DNA from: Betaproteobacteria bacterium
GTDB taxonomy: Bacteria; Pseudomonadota; Gammaproteobacteria; Burkholderiales; SG8-39
DNA: 47,207 bases
Reading direction: 5' to 3'
Assembly: GCA_947476535.1 (NCBI GenBank)
Contig: CANJRC010000018.1
Location: 1-47,207 of the forward strand
The translations under genes were made by a program, and so were the position numbers. The notes below the pieces were generated by a model. That model was not told where the DNA came from, ran no database searches, and saw only the letters and a list, made by a program, of their open reading frames with translations. This document shows positions 1-8,273 of the stretch, piece after piece. Each line of letters begins with the position of its first letter. The stretch's first letter is position 1.

Positions 1-208
1 CGCCCGGGCCAAGGCCAAGCACCCGAATGCGGCGAGGCTGTATGCCAATTACCTGATGAGCCAGGAAGGCAACAAGGTGCTCAACGACGATCCGGGCGGA
101 TTCACCATGTACGACACCGCCAAGCTGCCCGCACAGTACGTCCCGGCGGACATCAATGCCACGAAAGTTATCGATCCGATGGCCAAGGCCTTGGGCTTCC
201 CCAATTAG
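1..208 (+). CDS. ABC transporter substrate-binding protein, C-terminal fragment
   Basis: The last 68 codons of a gene that begins outside the window, read from base 2 and ending with TAG at 206-208. The visible tail (HPNAARLYANYLMSQEGN, then a run ending in KALGFPN) has the features of the C-terminal lobe of iron/organic-anion type periplasmic solute-binding proteins, where an 'NAA..la.YLmS.eGQ' segment precedes a short closing helix. The complete solute-binding protein at 31321-32391 carries the equivalent segment (RPNAALLLADFLMSPKGQ), so the two belong to the same broad family. It probably binds a small organic substrate in the periplasm for an ABC importer; no permease or ATPase is visible. 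It precedes the P450 gene by 90 bp in the same direction and may be part of the same unit. The ligand cannot be inferred. Confidence 0.75.
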   Translation, partial: ARAKAKHPNAARLYANYLMSQEGNKVLNDDPGGFTMYDTAKLPAQYVPADINATKVIDPMAKALGFPN

Positions 209-298
209 CATCGGCCTGCGGTGGCCGGCCATTGCCGGTCACCGCAACTTTGCGAGTTTCAGCAACTCCGTAGGTCATACCACGCAACAAGGATAACG

Positions 299-1585
299 AT
301 GCCCGAATCCGCACTCGATGTTCAGGCTCGCCAGCAGGCCGCCACGCTGCCCATCGACCAGTTCAACCCCTTCAGCCCGGAATTCGTCCAGTGCCCCTAC
401 CCGTTCTATGCGCGCTTGGTGAAAGAGGCACCGGTGTGGAAGGCCCCCATCCAGGGCTTTTACCTCATCACCGGCTATGAAGAGGTGATGGAGGCTTGCC
501 GCCACCCGGAGATCTTCTCAAGCGACTACCGGCACCTGTTCAACCGCAAGCCAGAGATCCAGGCCATTCTCGCGCAGGGCGTGCCCGAGGTGCCGACGCT
601 GGGAACGGGCGACCCGCCCATGCACAAGCGTTACCGCGCACTCCTCGCCAAGGCCTTCACGGCACCGCGCGTCAATGCCATGGGGGACACCATCAACGCC
701 ACGATCAGCCGGTTGATCGACGCCTTCGCCGGCCGCGGCGAGGTGGAACTGCACGCCGAATTCGGCATGCCGCTCACCATGCAGATCACCGCCGACCAGC
801 TCGGCGTGCCGCGCGAGGATTTCCGCAAGTTCCGCGAATGGTCGGAGGCGCGCATCGTGCAGTTCAGCTTCATGGTTCCACTCGAAGCCGAGATCGAAGC
901 GACGAAGAAGCGCCTCGATTTCCAGAAGTACTTCACCCAACGCTTCGCGGAGAAACAGGCCAATCCCACCAACGACATCATCTCTGTTCTCGCCACCGCC
1001 AAGCTGGAAGACGACGACGGCAAGGAAATGCGTAGCCTCACCCTCCCGGAGTTCCTGTCCATCGCAGAGCAGCTGATGACCGCCGGCAACCTCACCACCA
1101 CGCACGCCATCTGCGCCGGCATGGTGATGCTGATCGAGAACCCGCGCGTGCGCGAGGAAATCACCGCCGACTCGACGAAGGTGAGGCTCTTCGTCGAAGA
1201 AATGGTGCGCCTCTCCTCGCCCGGCCCGGGCTACTGGCGCGTCACCAAGGAGGAAGTGACGCTCGCCGGCGTCACCATCCCCCAAGGGGCGCCGGTGCAC
1301 CTGCGGTTCGCTGCGGGAAACCGCGACACACGCGTATTCAAGGATCCGGACAGGCTCGATATCCATCGCGAGAACCTGTCATCGCAGATGGCCTTCAGTT
1401 ACGGTGAGCACTACTGCGCCGGCGCGGTACTGGCCAAGAAGGAACTCGAACTCGCCTTCAAGGCGCTGCTTGCGCGACTGCCCAACGTGCGCTTCGCGCC
1501 CGGCAAGAACGACTGGTCGAACATCCAGAGCTTTGCCGTGCACGGGCTGAACCACCTGTATCTGGAATTCGACAGGAATGCGTGA
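299..1585 (+). CDS. cytochrome P450
   Basis: A 428-residue soluble bacterial P450, a heme-thiolate monooxygenase that needs external electron donors; none is encoded nearby. The heme-binding loop FSYGEHYCAG lies at residues 366-375 with Cys373 as the thiolate ligand, the K-helix ExxR is E301-x2-R304, and a C-helix HKRYR segment follows DPPM near residue 105. The I-helix reads AGNLTT (262-267): the usual acid of the acid-alcohol pair (AGxE/DTT) is leucine, while the threonine is kept, which may alter oxygen activation. I chose ATG 299 because AAGGA at 289-293 sits five bases upstream; an upstream in-frame start at 221 would add a Cys- and Arg-rich tail unlike P450s. Only 20 bp separate it from the SDR gene, suggesting the pair acts on one substrate. 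The substrate is unknown. Confidence 0.93.
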   Translation: MPESALDVQARQQAATLPIDQFNPFSPEFVQCPYPFYARLVKEAPVWKAPIQGFYLITGYEEVMEACRHPEIFSSDYRHLFNRKPEIQAILAQGVPEVPTLGTGDPPMHKRYRALLAKAFTAPRVNAMGDTINATISRLIDAFAGRGEVELHAEFGMPLTMQITADQLGVPREDFRKFREWSEARIVQFSFMVPLEAEIEATKKRLDFQKYFTQRFAEKQANPTNDIISVLATAKLEDDDGKEMRSLTLPEFLSIAEQLMTAGNLTTTHAICAGMVMLIENPRVREEITADSTKVRLFVEEMVRLSSPGPGYWRVTKEEVTLAGVTIPQGAPVHLRFAAGNRDTRVFKDPDRLDIHRENLSSQMAFSYGEHYCAGAVLAKKELELAFKALLARLPNVRFAPGKNDWSNIQSFAVHGLNHLYLEFDRNA

Positions 1586-1605
1586 CAAGGCATGAGGACG
1601 CATCC

Positions 1606-2322
1606 ATGAATGTGCTGCTCACCGGCGCCGCCCGCGGCTTGGGACTCGGCATCTGCGCGCAGCTCGCGGCGCGAGGCGATACCGTGTTCGCCGCCTGCCG
1701 CAAGCGCAACGCCGAGCTCGATGCCATCTTATCCACCGGCAAAGTGCACGTCATCGAAGGCGTGGACATCGCCATGGACGATGCCATCGCAAAGCTCAAG
1801 GCCGGCATCGCCGGATCGCCGCTCGATGCGGTCATCTGCAATGCCGCGGTCAATGCCTCGTTCGACACCGATGGCATCGCCGACCTCGACCTCGACATCT
1901 CGCTCCACGAATACCAGACCAACGCGCTGGGCGCGGTGCGCACGGTGAAAGCGGCGCTTCCCAGCCTGTCCACCGGCGCGAAGATCCTGTTCATCACCAC
2001 AGGCCCCCAGGCGCTGGGGAAAAAGGCGCCCGCTCCCGGCGTGTACGGCTATCGCATGTCCAAGGGCGCCATGCACACCTTCGCCAACCTCTTGACACTG
2101 GAGCTCGAGCCCCGCGGCATCGCCGTGCAGATCGTCACGCCCGGCTCCATCGACACGAAGATGCTGTGGGCCGTTTGGGAAGCCGGCCGCACGCCCAATC
2201 CGCCGAAAGACGCACTCTCGATCGACGAAGGCGCGCAGCGGATCATCGCGCGCATGGATGCGTTGACCCTCGAGCAGACCGGGACCTGGGTCAGCAACCT
2301 GGGCGTGCCAGAACCCTACTGA
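1606..2322 (+). CDS. short-chain dehydrogenase/reductase (SDR)
   Basis: A 238-residue Rossmann-fold NAD(P)-dependent oxidoreductase. The cofactor motif TGAARGLGLG (TGxxxGxG) is at the N-terminus, the usual NNAG motif appears as CNAAVNA, and the catalytic Tyr and Lys lie in YGYRMSK, with the TTG stretch before it holding the serine/threonine region. The C-terminal part (PGSIDTKM, then an EGAQRI segment) resembles short classical SDRs. Start ATG 1606 has GAGG at 1594-1597 eight bases upstream; an earlier GTG at 1582 overlaps the P450 stop and is less likely. Together with the P450 this could be a hydroxylation/oxidation pair acting on an alcohol or ketone, but no substrate can be assigned. Confidence 0.9.
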   Translation: MNVLLTGAARGLGLGICAQLAARGDTVFAACRKRNAELDAILSTGKVHVIEGVDIAMDDAIAKLKAGIAGSPLDAVICNAAVNASFDTDGIADLDLDISLHEYQTNALGAVRTVKAALPSLSTGAKILFITTGPQALGKKAPAPGVYGYRMSKGAMHTFANLLTLELEPRGIAVQIVTPGSIDTKMLWAVWEAGRTPNPPKDALSIDEGAQRIIARMDALTLEQTGTWVSNLGVPEPY

Positions 2323-2397
2323 CCCATACAGGCCGGTATAGACCAGACAAGCAATGCCGCAGTCAGTACACTGAACCGCATTGAAGGAGAGAACGCT

Positions 2398-3201
2398 ATG
2401 AAACTCGTGAGTCCTGAAGCCACCGACGAAATGCTGGTGGATCGCGCCGAAGGCCGCAACATCATCCACAATTATTTCGGCGTGCAGCAGCGCATCGCCG
2501 AAGGCCCGCAGGCCTACCTCGTCGACATGCCCGATGAGGGCTCGCGCATCAGCCCCCATTACCACGACGTGGACCAGTACCAGGTGGTGGTGGGCGGGGA
2601 CGGCGTCATCGGCCCGCATCCGCTGCGCCCGGTGACCTTCCAGTATGCCGATGCTTACACCCCCTATGGCCCGATCATTGCCCACAAGGATGGCCTCACC
2701 TTCTATACGCTGCGAATGGCGCCCAGCGGCGGCCACTTCGACATGCCCGCGGCACGCCACCTGATGAAGGCCAAGCCCGGGCGCAGCATCGCAGGCAGCT
2801 TCACGCTCGGCGACCCCTACGGCACGCCAGCCGGCCAATGCGTGGTGGAAAACCTACATGTGACCGAGCCCGACGGCATCACGGCCGCAGGCATCCGCCT
2901 CGGCGCCAACGCCACCGGGAAGGGTATCGCGTCGGATGCCGGCGGCCAGTACTGCATCGTCTGTTCAGGTGAAGTCGTGCATGAGGGCAAGCGCTACCCG
3001 CGCCTGTCCCTCATTCTCGTCGAAGCAGGCGAACCCGCCCCGGAGTTCACCGCAGGCGCGCTGGGCGCCGAACTGCTGGTGGTCCAGTTCCCTCGCCCGA
3101 GCGAGCGGCTCGGCTCCGACCCCAGGCAGTTGGCGACGCGCGACATGCAGGCGCTATACCACTTGCCAAAAACCTGGCTCAAGGAAGACGCAAAGCATTG
3201 A
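2398..3201 (+). CDS. cupin-like protein of unknown function
   Basis: A 267-residue cytoplasmic protein without signal peptide or membrane segments. A cupin-type metal motif is visible early (SPHYHDVDQYQVVV, His54 and His56, with Gln60 where many cupins have Glu), followed by a glycine-rich turn and further beta-strand-like segments; the second half (FTLGDPYGTPAGQ onward) may hold a second beta-barrel lobe. A purine-rich GGAG lies before the ATG. It follows the SDR by 75 bp and precedes the NTF2-like gene by 69 bp, so it probably belongs to the same catabolic or biosynthetic unit. Cupins of this sort include dioxygenases, isomerases and non-enzymatic binding proteins; I cannot choose among these. 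Confidence 0.7.
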   Translation: MKLVSPEATDEMLVDRAEGRNIIHNYFGVQQRIAEGPQAYLVDMPDEGSRISPHYHDVDQYQVVVGGDGVIGPHPLRPVTFQYADAYTPYGPIIAHKDGLTFYTLRMAPSGGHFDMPAARHLMKAKPGRSIAGSFTLGDPYGTPAGQCVVENLHVTEPDGITAAGIRLGANATGKGIASDAGGQYCIVCSGEVVHEGKRYPRLSLILVEAGEPAPEFTAGALGAELLVVQFPRPSERLGSDPRQLATRDMQALYHLPKTWLKEDAKH

Positions 3202-3270
3202 CTATGCGGTCCATCCTTACAGACAGCGCCCAAGATCCACACCTAACCACACCGCCGGGGGAGTCTGAGC

Positions 3271-3648
3271 ATGATCGTACACATGACCAGCGATGAGATC
3301 CTGGCGCAGGAACGCTCGCGCTGGAATGCCGTCCTCGCCGGCGACTGGGACGCGCTGGCGTCGATGGTGCACAAGGACCTCATCTACACCCACGCCCACG
3401 CGCAGGTCGACACCAAGGACAGTTACATTGCCGGTCTCAAATCGTCCAAGGGCCGCATTCGCAGTGCCAAGCGCTCCGACGAACAGGTTCGTATCCTCGG
3501 CGACACGGCCTTCATTGCCGGCGCGCTCGACAGCGACTTCGACGCCGAGGGCGTCGTAAAGCAGATCCGCGTGCGCTTTCTAAGCATCTGGACCAAGACA
3601 TCCGCCGGTTGGAAGTTCATCGGCTGGCAGACCACCGCGAGACCGTAG
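3271..3648 (+). CDS. NTF2-like / SnoaL-type small protein
   Basis: A 125-residue protein with the alpha+beta cone pattern of the NTF2 superfamily (DUF4440/SnoaL-like): an N-terminal helix (EILAQERSRWNAVLAGDW), the D-x-L-A-S-M-V-H-K-D-L turn, a strand with YTHAHAQVDTKDSYI, and a closing strand pair ending GWKFIGWQTTARP. Members are isomerases, dehydratases, cyclases or binding partners; the sequence does not decide. ATG 3271 has GGGGGAG seven bases upstream, better than the internal ATG four codons later. It is the last gene of the plus-strand group that starts with the solute-binding protein. Confidence 0.8.
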   Translation: MIVHMTSDEILAQERSRWNAVLAGDWDALASMVHKDLIYTHAHAQVDTKDSYIAGLKSSKGRIRSAKRSDEQVRILGDTAFIAGALDSDFDAEGVVKQIRVRFLSIWTKTSAGWKFIGWQTTARP

Positions 3649-3993
3649 CGGCCCACTCGCCGGCCTGCGCTCTCACGCGCTCTTCCTCGAAGGCGGCTTC
3701 CCCAAATGGCGCAACGATTGACGGAGGAAGACAGCCCAAGTTCACACGTCAGTGCGGTGTCAGAAGTCCGGCTCGCCAAAATTCCTTGCCAGCATCCTCC
3801 ACGACTTGAGTTCGGTTAAGCGACTCAGCACGATCGGCAAAGGATCCCGCCCATGACCAGCGGACTTTGCGACGGGTGCACTAGGGCGGCTGGTGAGGCC
3901 CTGGTTGGAGCTGGGCAAGAACATCGGGAGTGCTTGCGGTACAGCCGCTTCGGCGGCGTCGGCGAACGCGCGGTTCGGTGCACCACACGCATA
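3649..3993. other. intergenic spacer, nothing recognised
   Basis: This spacer lies between the convergent ends of the NTF2-like gene and the M48-type gene. I see no convincing ORF, hairpin followed by a T-run, or repeat in it. Confidence 0.5.
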
Positions 3994-4884
3994 TCAAAGG
4001 GCCGGGATTGACGGGTCTGACAAACGCGCCAGTTTGGGTGCAACGGTCGCTCCCTTCCCTGCAACAAGTAATTGCGGCGCGCGTCGCTCCCGTACCATCG
4101 AACTCACCCAGTCGGCGGACTCGGCGAATTGCGTGTCCCACTGCCCGGCACGCAATTGCTCTCGGTTAAGGCCGGCACGCAGGTTGAGCGCGATAACGGC
4201 GCGGGAGCGGTCGGTACGCTCAAGGAGCGCCAACGCAATTTCATCCGCCTCGCGCCGCTGCTGCGTTGCCCAGGTCCTCGTGAAGCCGAGCGCACCCAAA
4301 GAACTGGCGGCGAACTTGCCGATCACGCTAAACCCGGGAATTAGTGCGGTTAGCGCGGAAAAGACCATCCTCACACCCGCATCTTCCTCGTCATGACGTG
4401 CGATCACATGACCCATTTCGCGCGCAATCAGAAATGCCACCACGTCGTCGGTCGGGTCGAGCCGAGAAAGCTCGGAAGACAGGACGATCCGGCCTCGCGC
4501 GCTCGAGCCAGTGCCACCGTTCATGTCTTGGTGCACCCCAATCTGAAAGTCGTCGATACGCTGGAACAACTCGGGCGCGAAGACGCGTGCTTCGGCTGCA
4601 AGTTCAGTACCGATTCGCTCGACTTGGCGCACGAACTTCGCTGTTTGCTCCGCCTCGGCGCATCGCAAGCCAGTGGCGGCTGCCTGCGGGCCGGTGGGAC
4701 TCACCCGCCCGCAGGCCGCAGAAGGGACCAAGGGTAGGCCTCCCGCCAGAAGAGAGAACCCCATCTTCGCTTGTACCGCATGTACAGCGGGCAGGGCAAG
4801 GAACTGCTCTCGCCCGGTATTCGGGTTGGTCGAACAGCCCGTAAGCAGGGCAAACGCGAGAATCGATAGTAACTGCGCCGCCAT
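3994..4884 (-). CDS. M48-family metalloprotease-like lipoprotein with altered zinc motif
   Basis: A 296-residue protein with a lipoprotein signal (LLTGC, lipidated Cys17) followed by STNPNTGREQ, typical of LoiP/YcaL-like M48 peptidases of the cell envelope. M48 enzymes carry HExxH plus a downstream Glu. Here the motif is R155-E156-M157-G158-H159 followed by VIARH, so the first zinc-binding His is Arg (codon CGC where CAC would give His). The downstream element READE (Glu212) is intact, as are the hydrophobic segment and the fold-defining residues. It may therefore be catalytically dead, or a recent inactivating change in an otherwise intact gene. The start is set at the Met heading the signal peptide; the open frame continues upstream but has no M48 or signal-like content. 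It is flanked by non-coding DNA, so it is probably monocistronic. Confidence 0.8.
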   Translation of the reverse strand: MAAQLLSILAFALLTGCSTNPNTGREQFLALPAVHAVQAKMGFSLLAGGLPLVPSAACGRVSPTGPQAAATGLRCAEAEQTAKFVRQVERIGTELAAEARVFAPELFQRIDDFQIGVHQDMNGGTGSSARGRIVLSSELSRLDPTDDVVAFLIAREMGHVIARHDEEDAGVRMVFSALTALIPGFSVIGKFAASSLGALGFTRTWATQQRREADEIALALLERTDRSRAVIALNLRAGLNREQLRAGQWDTQFAESADWVSSMVRERRAPQLLVAGKGATVAPKLARLSDPSIPAL

Positions 4885-5426
4885 CCGAATTCGAGGCACA
4901 TGCCCAAGTCGACCCTCGGTGAGCCGGCCTCGCCCTAACGCGGCGTGGCCCCTGTACGCCACACGATTCCCGGCCGATTGCACCGAGGCCCCGTCCCCGC
5001 CAGCATCCTCTTGGCATTGAATGTTCAAAGCAACCCCCTTCCTGGTCCTGTGATTGTCTTCACCTCTCGCGAAGACCCTATCAAATGGGAGCAGACGTCG
5101 CGCTATTCGCAGAGCAGAACTTCGCCGTGCCAACCTGGCAGGCCCGCGGACCTCCGGCTCTACCGCCATCCTAATTCCCGCTATCGTCGGCTCCGCGTTG
5201 CCACCGTCACCGGTTCTCGACACTCTTTTAGAAAACACATTCCGTACATACTTGGCTGTGTGGCCCACCAATTGCACTCTATGCATTTGTCATACTCGCA
5301 TTTGAGCGTCAAAGGCGATATGCATTCGGTCACACAATCCAACTGATGCAATGCGCATTTCAGTGGCGACGACAACTGCCCATATCGGACCGATCGAAAG
5401 AACCGCGACCTGTCCCGCCGGAATCA
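4885..5426. other. non-coding stretch upstream of the M48-type gene
   Basis: Open frames here have no recognisable protein signature and look like chance frames upstream of the M48 gene. It probably holds that gene's promoter, but I cannot place one with confidence. The decayed cytochrome fragment begins at its right edge. Confidence 0.4.
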
Positions 5427-5545
5427 CTATGATTGCCGGTCCGCCCGATTGATCAGCCGGCTCTTGTTCGTACCGTTCACCTGACGGGCACGCACGCCAT
5501 TCGGATCGTTGCCCTCACGCTTCGTGCCCATACAAACAATATGCG
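5427..5545 (-). pseudogene. decayed fragment of a multiheme cytochrome gene
   Basis: Bases about 5451-5520 align without gaps to about 5689-5758 inside the dodecaheme cytochrome gene, an offset of 238 bp; both begin with the same 12 bases, GATCAGCCGGCT. Read on the minus strand, the fragment gives GNDPNGVRARQ then TNKSRLIN, against CHDPHGISATQ then INNSRLIN in the intact gene. The heme motif CKACH has become TKREGN, so both cysteines and the histidine are lost, and the frame ends at a TAG (5427-5429). This is best read as a leftover of a duplicated or recombined C-terminal module. The left boundary is set by the stop codon and the right boundary is approximate. Confidence 0.6.
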
Positions 5546-5568
5546 ACGCACTTCCTCGATCCAGCACC

Positions 5569-7251
5569 TCAGTAACTATCCCCGTTGTGGCTCTGGCCAT
5601 GACAGCTCAAATAGCATTTCCTCGCCACGGTATCGACGTATAGCTTGGGCGGGTTACCTACCGGCTTGTTGTCGTCGGTGTCGAGGTTGATCAGCCGGCT
5701 GTTGTTTATCGTATTGCCCTGAGTGGCGCTGATGCCATGCGGATCGTGGCATGCCTTGCATCCGTAGCGCAGGTGTGCCGAGCGGTTATGCGGAGCTTCT
5801 TTCGTTACCACCGACTGACTGTGGCACTTGTAGCAGATGTCGCCGGCTGTTGGTGTGGATGTGAGCGCATGCGGTCTTTCAAGCAGTGCGATGTTGGTGG
5901 ATCCGTGCGGCCCATTCGGGCCGGTTCCGCCGGCGCCCAGCCCGGCGTTGTTGTTGTGACAGTCGCTGCAGTCCACACGACTCAAGACAGTCCAGGGTGC
6001 GATCAGGCTAGGCACCTTGGCGCTCCTCCCTGGCCCGGCCACAGGATGAAACGATGGGTTGACCGGATCGAACTCAAGCCTGGTATTGGTCTGAACAAAC
6101 TGCCTGTTCGTGTACGGCGCGGGTTTTCCCGTGCTGTCCGCGTGACAGCGGAAGCAAATCTGATATTCCGCCGTCGACGGCTTGACCTCCGTTCCGCTGA
6201 TGGACACCCCGCGCACGCCCGCCAGGGCTCCGGCGAGCGAGCCACCCGCAGTACCGACGGTGTGATTGGCCGCATGGGGGTTATGGCAGTCGTCGCATTC
6301 CACGTGCCGCGACTGGATTGTGGCGGGTTCCGTCATGTCGTGGACGCCGGTCGTCACCGCCACCGGGTGTGTTGAAATCTTGTTGAATTCGGCCTGGACG
6401 TTCTTCGCTGCGACATTGCCGTTATGGCAGGTGAAGCAGTTGCCTTCCTCCGCGAGCACGTTCAGCAGGCTTTTCCGGCCGCCGGCACTATGCGGACGAT
6501 GGCAGCTCTCGCATGCGTTCGCTGCAACGGTAGTGCCGCTAGTGTGGGGCCATGGGGCAGTGCCGACGCCGTTCCAGGTCGCGACAGAAAGTTTGTGATC
6601 ACTGCCACTCCAGCCGCTCTTGGCGTGACAGGAAACACATAGTGCGGAGGCCGTATTGGGAATTACCAGAAACTTGCCGTTGGTGTTGTCATGAGCATCA
6701 TGGCAGGACGTACATTGCAACTGACCCTGTTTGTCCAACTTCACCTTTCCGGCCAGCGTCGAAGGATCAACCAGTTCTCCGTTCCGCGCGGCAACCAGCG
6801 CAGCCGTATAGGCGATGGATACAGGGTGGTCATCGGAAAGATCGGTGCCGATATTGCTGTTGCCAGCCGGCATGGTGATCGCCCCACCAGCCATAGGGAC
6901 TTTAACGGTACGACTAAGCAGCTCACCCAAAGCGATGGTGCCATCGTGGCACGACAGGCAGGTCAGGGATGCGCCAGTCGGTTGTCCCGCGATGGCCTTG
7001 GCAGTGGAGCTGGTATAGGGCGTATAGGTATTGCCCGGACTACGCCGATTCCACAGCGGCGCGCTCGGTGAGCTGTTGTGCGGCGCGTGACAAAAAACGC
7101 AGATCTGGCTCTCGACGGTCGCTTTGATACCGCCGGGTCCGTTAACGGATAGATTGTGCTTGGTCGATGCAACATCTGCCCGGCACACGCCCATGGCCAT
7201 CCACACCAGTATCGCTGTGCAGGAAACCAGGACACGTATGGTTTTCATCAT
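5569..7251 (-). CDS. dodecaheme c-type cytochrome (11 CxxCH plus one Cx3CH)
   Basis: A 560-residue exported cytochrome with a cleavable signal peptide (hydrophobic stretch to about residue 25). I count eleven CxxCH motifs: CVFCH, CLSCH, CTSCH, CVSCH, CESCH, CFTCH, CDDCH, CFRCH, CSDCH, CYKCH and CKACH. A twelfth motif, CYLSCH, near the C-terminus is a rare Cx3CH spacing. The first about 210 residues (HAPH, CHDGT, CTSCHDAH blocks) resemble the separate tetraheme cytochrome at 11501-12181, so the protein looks like a tetraheme head with extra 'doubled CxxCH' modules added. There is no good lipobox. Its ATG overlaps the stop of the upstream NHL lipoprotein gene (ATGA), so it is the last gene of a coupled operon with the barrel gene. 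I infer an outer-surface or barrel-associated electron carrier; the redox partner is unknown. Confidence 0.9.
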   Translation of the reverse strand: MMKTIRVLVSCTAILVWMAMGVCRADVASTKHNLSVNGPGGIKATVESQICVFCHAPHNSSPSAPLWNRRSPGNTYTPYTSSTAKAIAGQPTGASLTCLSCHDGTIALGELLSRTVKVPMAGGAITMPAGNSNIGTDLSDDHPVSIAYTAALVAARNGELVDPSTLAGKVKLDKQGQLQCTSCHDAHDNTNGKFLVIPNTASALCVSCHAKSGWSGSDHKLSVATWNGVGTAPWPHTSGTTVAANACESCHRPHSAGGRKSLLNVLAEEGNCFTCHNGNVAAKNVQAEFNKISTHPVAVTTGVHDMTEPATIQSRHVECDDCHNPHAANHTVGTAGGSLAGALAGVRGVSISGTEVKPSTAEYQICFRCHADSTGKPAPYTNRQFVQTNTRLEFDPVNPSFHPVAGPGRSAKVPSLIAPWTVLSRVDCSDCHNNNAGLGAGGTGPNGPHGSTNIALLERPHALTSTPTAGDICYKCHSQSVVTKEAPHNRSAHLRYGCKACHDPHGISATQGNTINNSRLINLDTDDNKPVGNPPKLYVDTVARKCYLSCHGQSHNGDSY

Positions 7252-8273
7252 GGTGTAGTTCCCATGTGCTGGAACACCTGAATCCGGCTGTTATAGGAAT
7301 CCGCAACATAGATCAGGTCCTGGTCGATGAAAATTCCCGTTGGCAGCCAGAACTCCCCTGGGTCGCCGCCGCGATTGCCGACGCCAAGGAGAAAATCGCC
7401 CTTGGCATCGAATATCTGAAACGCATGAAACAGGGAATCCACCACATACACGTGGCCCAGGCTGTCCGTCGCAACACCCTTCTGGCGCGCAGCGTCGCCC
7501 GATCCGTCTCCAAGCCGCCCAAACTGCCCGACGACCCGGCCATCACCATCGAACATCTGGATCCGGAAGTTAAGGGCATCGCTCACGTAGAGTCGCGCAT
7601 CATTGCCCCACCACAGATAGGTAGGAAAGTTGAACTCTCCGGGACCTGCGCCGCGCTGTCCAAGCACGCTATCTAGGAACAACCCGCCTGCAGCACGTCG
7701 AAAAACCTTCACTTGATGAGCCGCCGTGTCGCTAATGAACACACGGCCCGTTGAGTCGTCGCAGGCGAGGCCGGTGGGCTGCAGAAGTTTGGTGTCAACA
7801 GTCACCGCACGCACGGCGCCATCACCGGCGGAGATGGCGAACAACTGGCCGCGACTAGAATCGCTTATCAAGAGATCTTTTCCGCAGCGGGCGAGCCCAA
7901 CCGGAGACGGCAAGAGACTGCCGTCCGCAACTTGCAAGAGGCGATAGTCCCCGCTAGCCGTATCGAAGCGGTGCACGCCCTTCGCTCCGGGGTCGGCTAC
8001 ATAGATATCTTTCCCCATCACGGCCACGGCCATCGGCCTTACAAGGCGATCCTCTGACGCGCCGAACAACAGAGCCGCCAGCCGTTTCAGGAACGACCCG
8101 CTGATACCCAGGTCTTCGGGTCGGGAGAAACTGCGCACCCACTTGATCCGCGCCGGTTCAGGGACTGCAGGCCATACCAACACCTCAGGCTCTGGCTTTG
8201 CCGCCGGCTGCACGGCGCAGCCCACCAGCAGTCCGAGCAGGCCAGCGACGAGAACGCGGTGGAACTGCTTCAC
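7248..8273 (-). CDS. NHL-repeat beta-propeller lipoprotein (second copy)
   Basis: A 341-residue lipoprotein. I place the start at GTG 8273, which overlaps the barrel gene's TGA (GTGA) and has GGAGG five bases upstream; the ATG at 8294 lies inside the barrel gene and is less favoured. The signal peptide ends in LLVGC (Cys19). The rest is a chain of NHL-type blades: RPMAVAVMGKDIYVADPGAKGVHRF, PTGLACDDSTGRVFISDT, a block ending in LYVSDALNFRIQMFD, HVYVVDSLFHAFQIFD and LIYVADSYNSRIQVFQ, i.e. about six blades with the 'yVaDs.n.riqvFd' signature. NHL propellers are protein-binding or ligand-binding scaffolds and carry no heme. Lying between the barrel and dodecaheme genes, it may hold the cytochrome to the barrel or cap the pore. 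This role is inference. Confidence 0.9.
   Translation of the reverse strand: MKQFHRVLVAGLLGLLVGCAVQPAAKPEPEVLVWPAVPEPARIKWVRSFSRPEDLGISGSFLKRLAALLFGASEDRLVRPMAVAVMGKDIYVADPGAKGVHRFDTASGDYRLLQVADGSLLPSPVGLARCGKDLLISDSSRGQLFAISAGDGAVRAVTVDTKLLQPTGLACDDSTGRVFISDTAAHQVKVFRRAAGGLFLDSVLGQRGAGPGEFNFPTYLWWGNDARLYVSDALNFRIQMFDGDGRVVGQFGRLGDGSGDAARQKGVATDSLGHVYVVDSLFHAFQIFDAKGDFLLGVGNRGGDPGEFWLPTGIFIDQDLIYVADSYNSRIQVFQHMGTTP

Noticed and set aside
5054-5420. Protein-coding gene upstream of the M48-type gene
   Set aside because: Several overlapping open frames occur, but none has a recognisable domain or convincing ribosome site.
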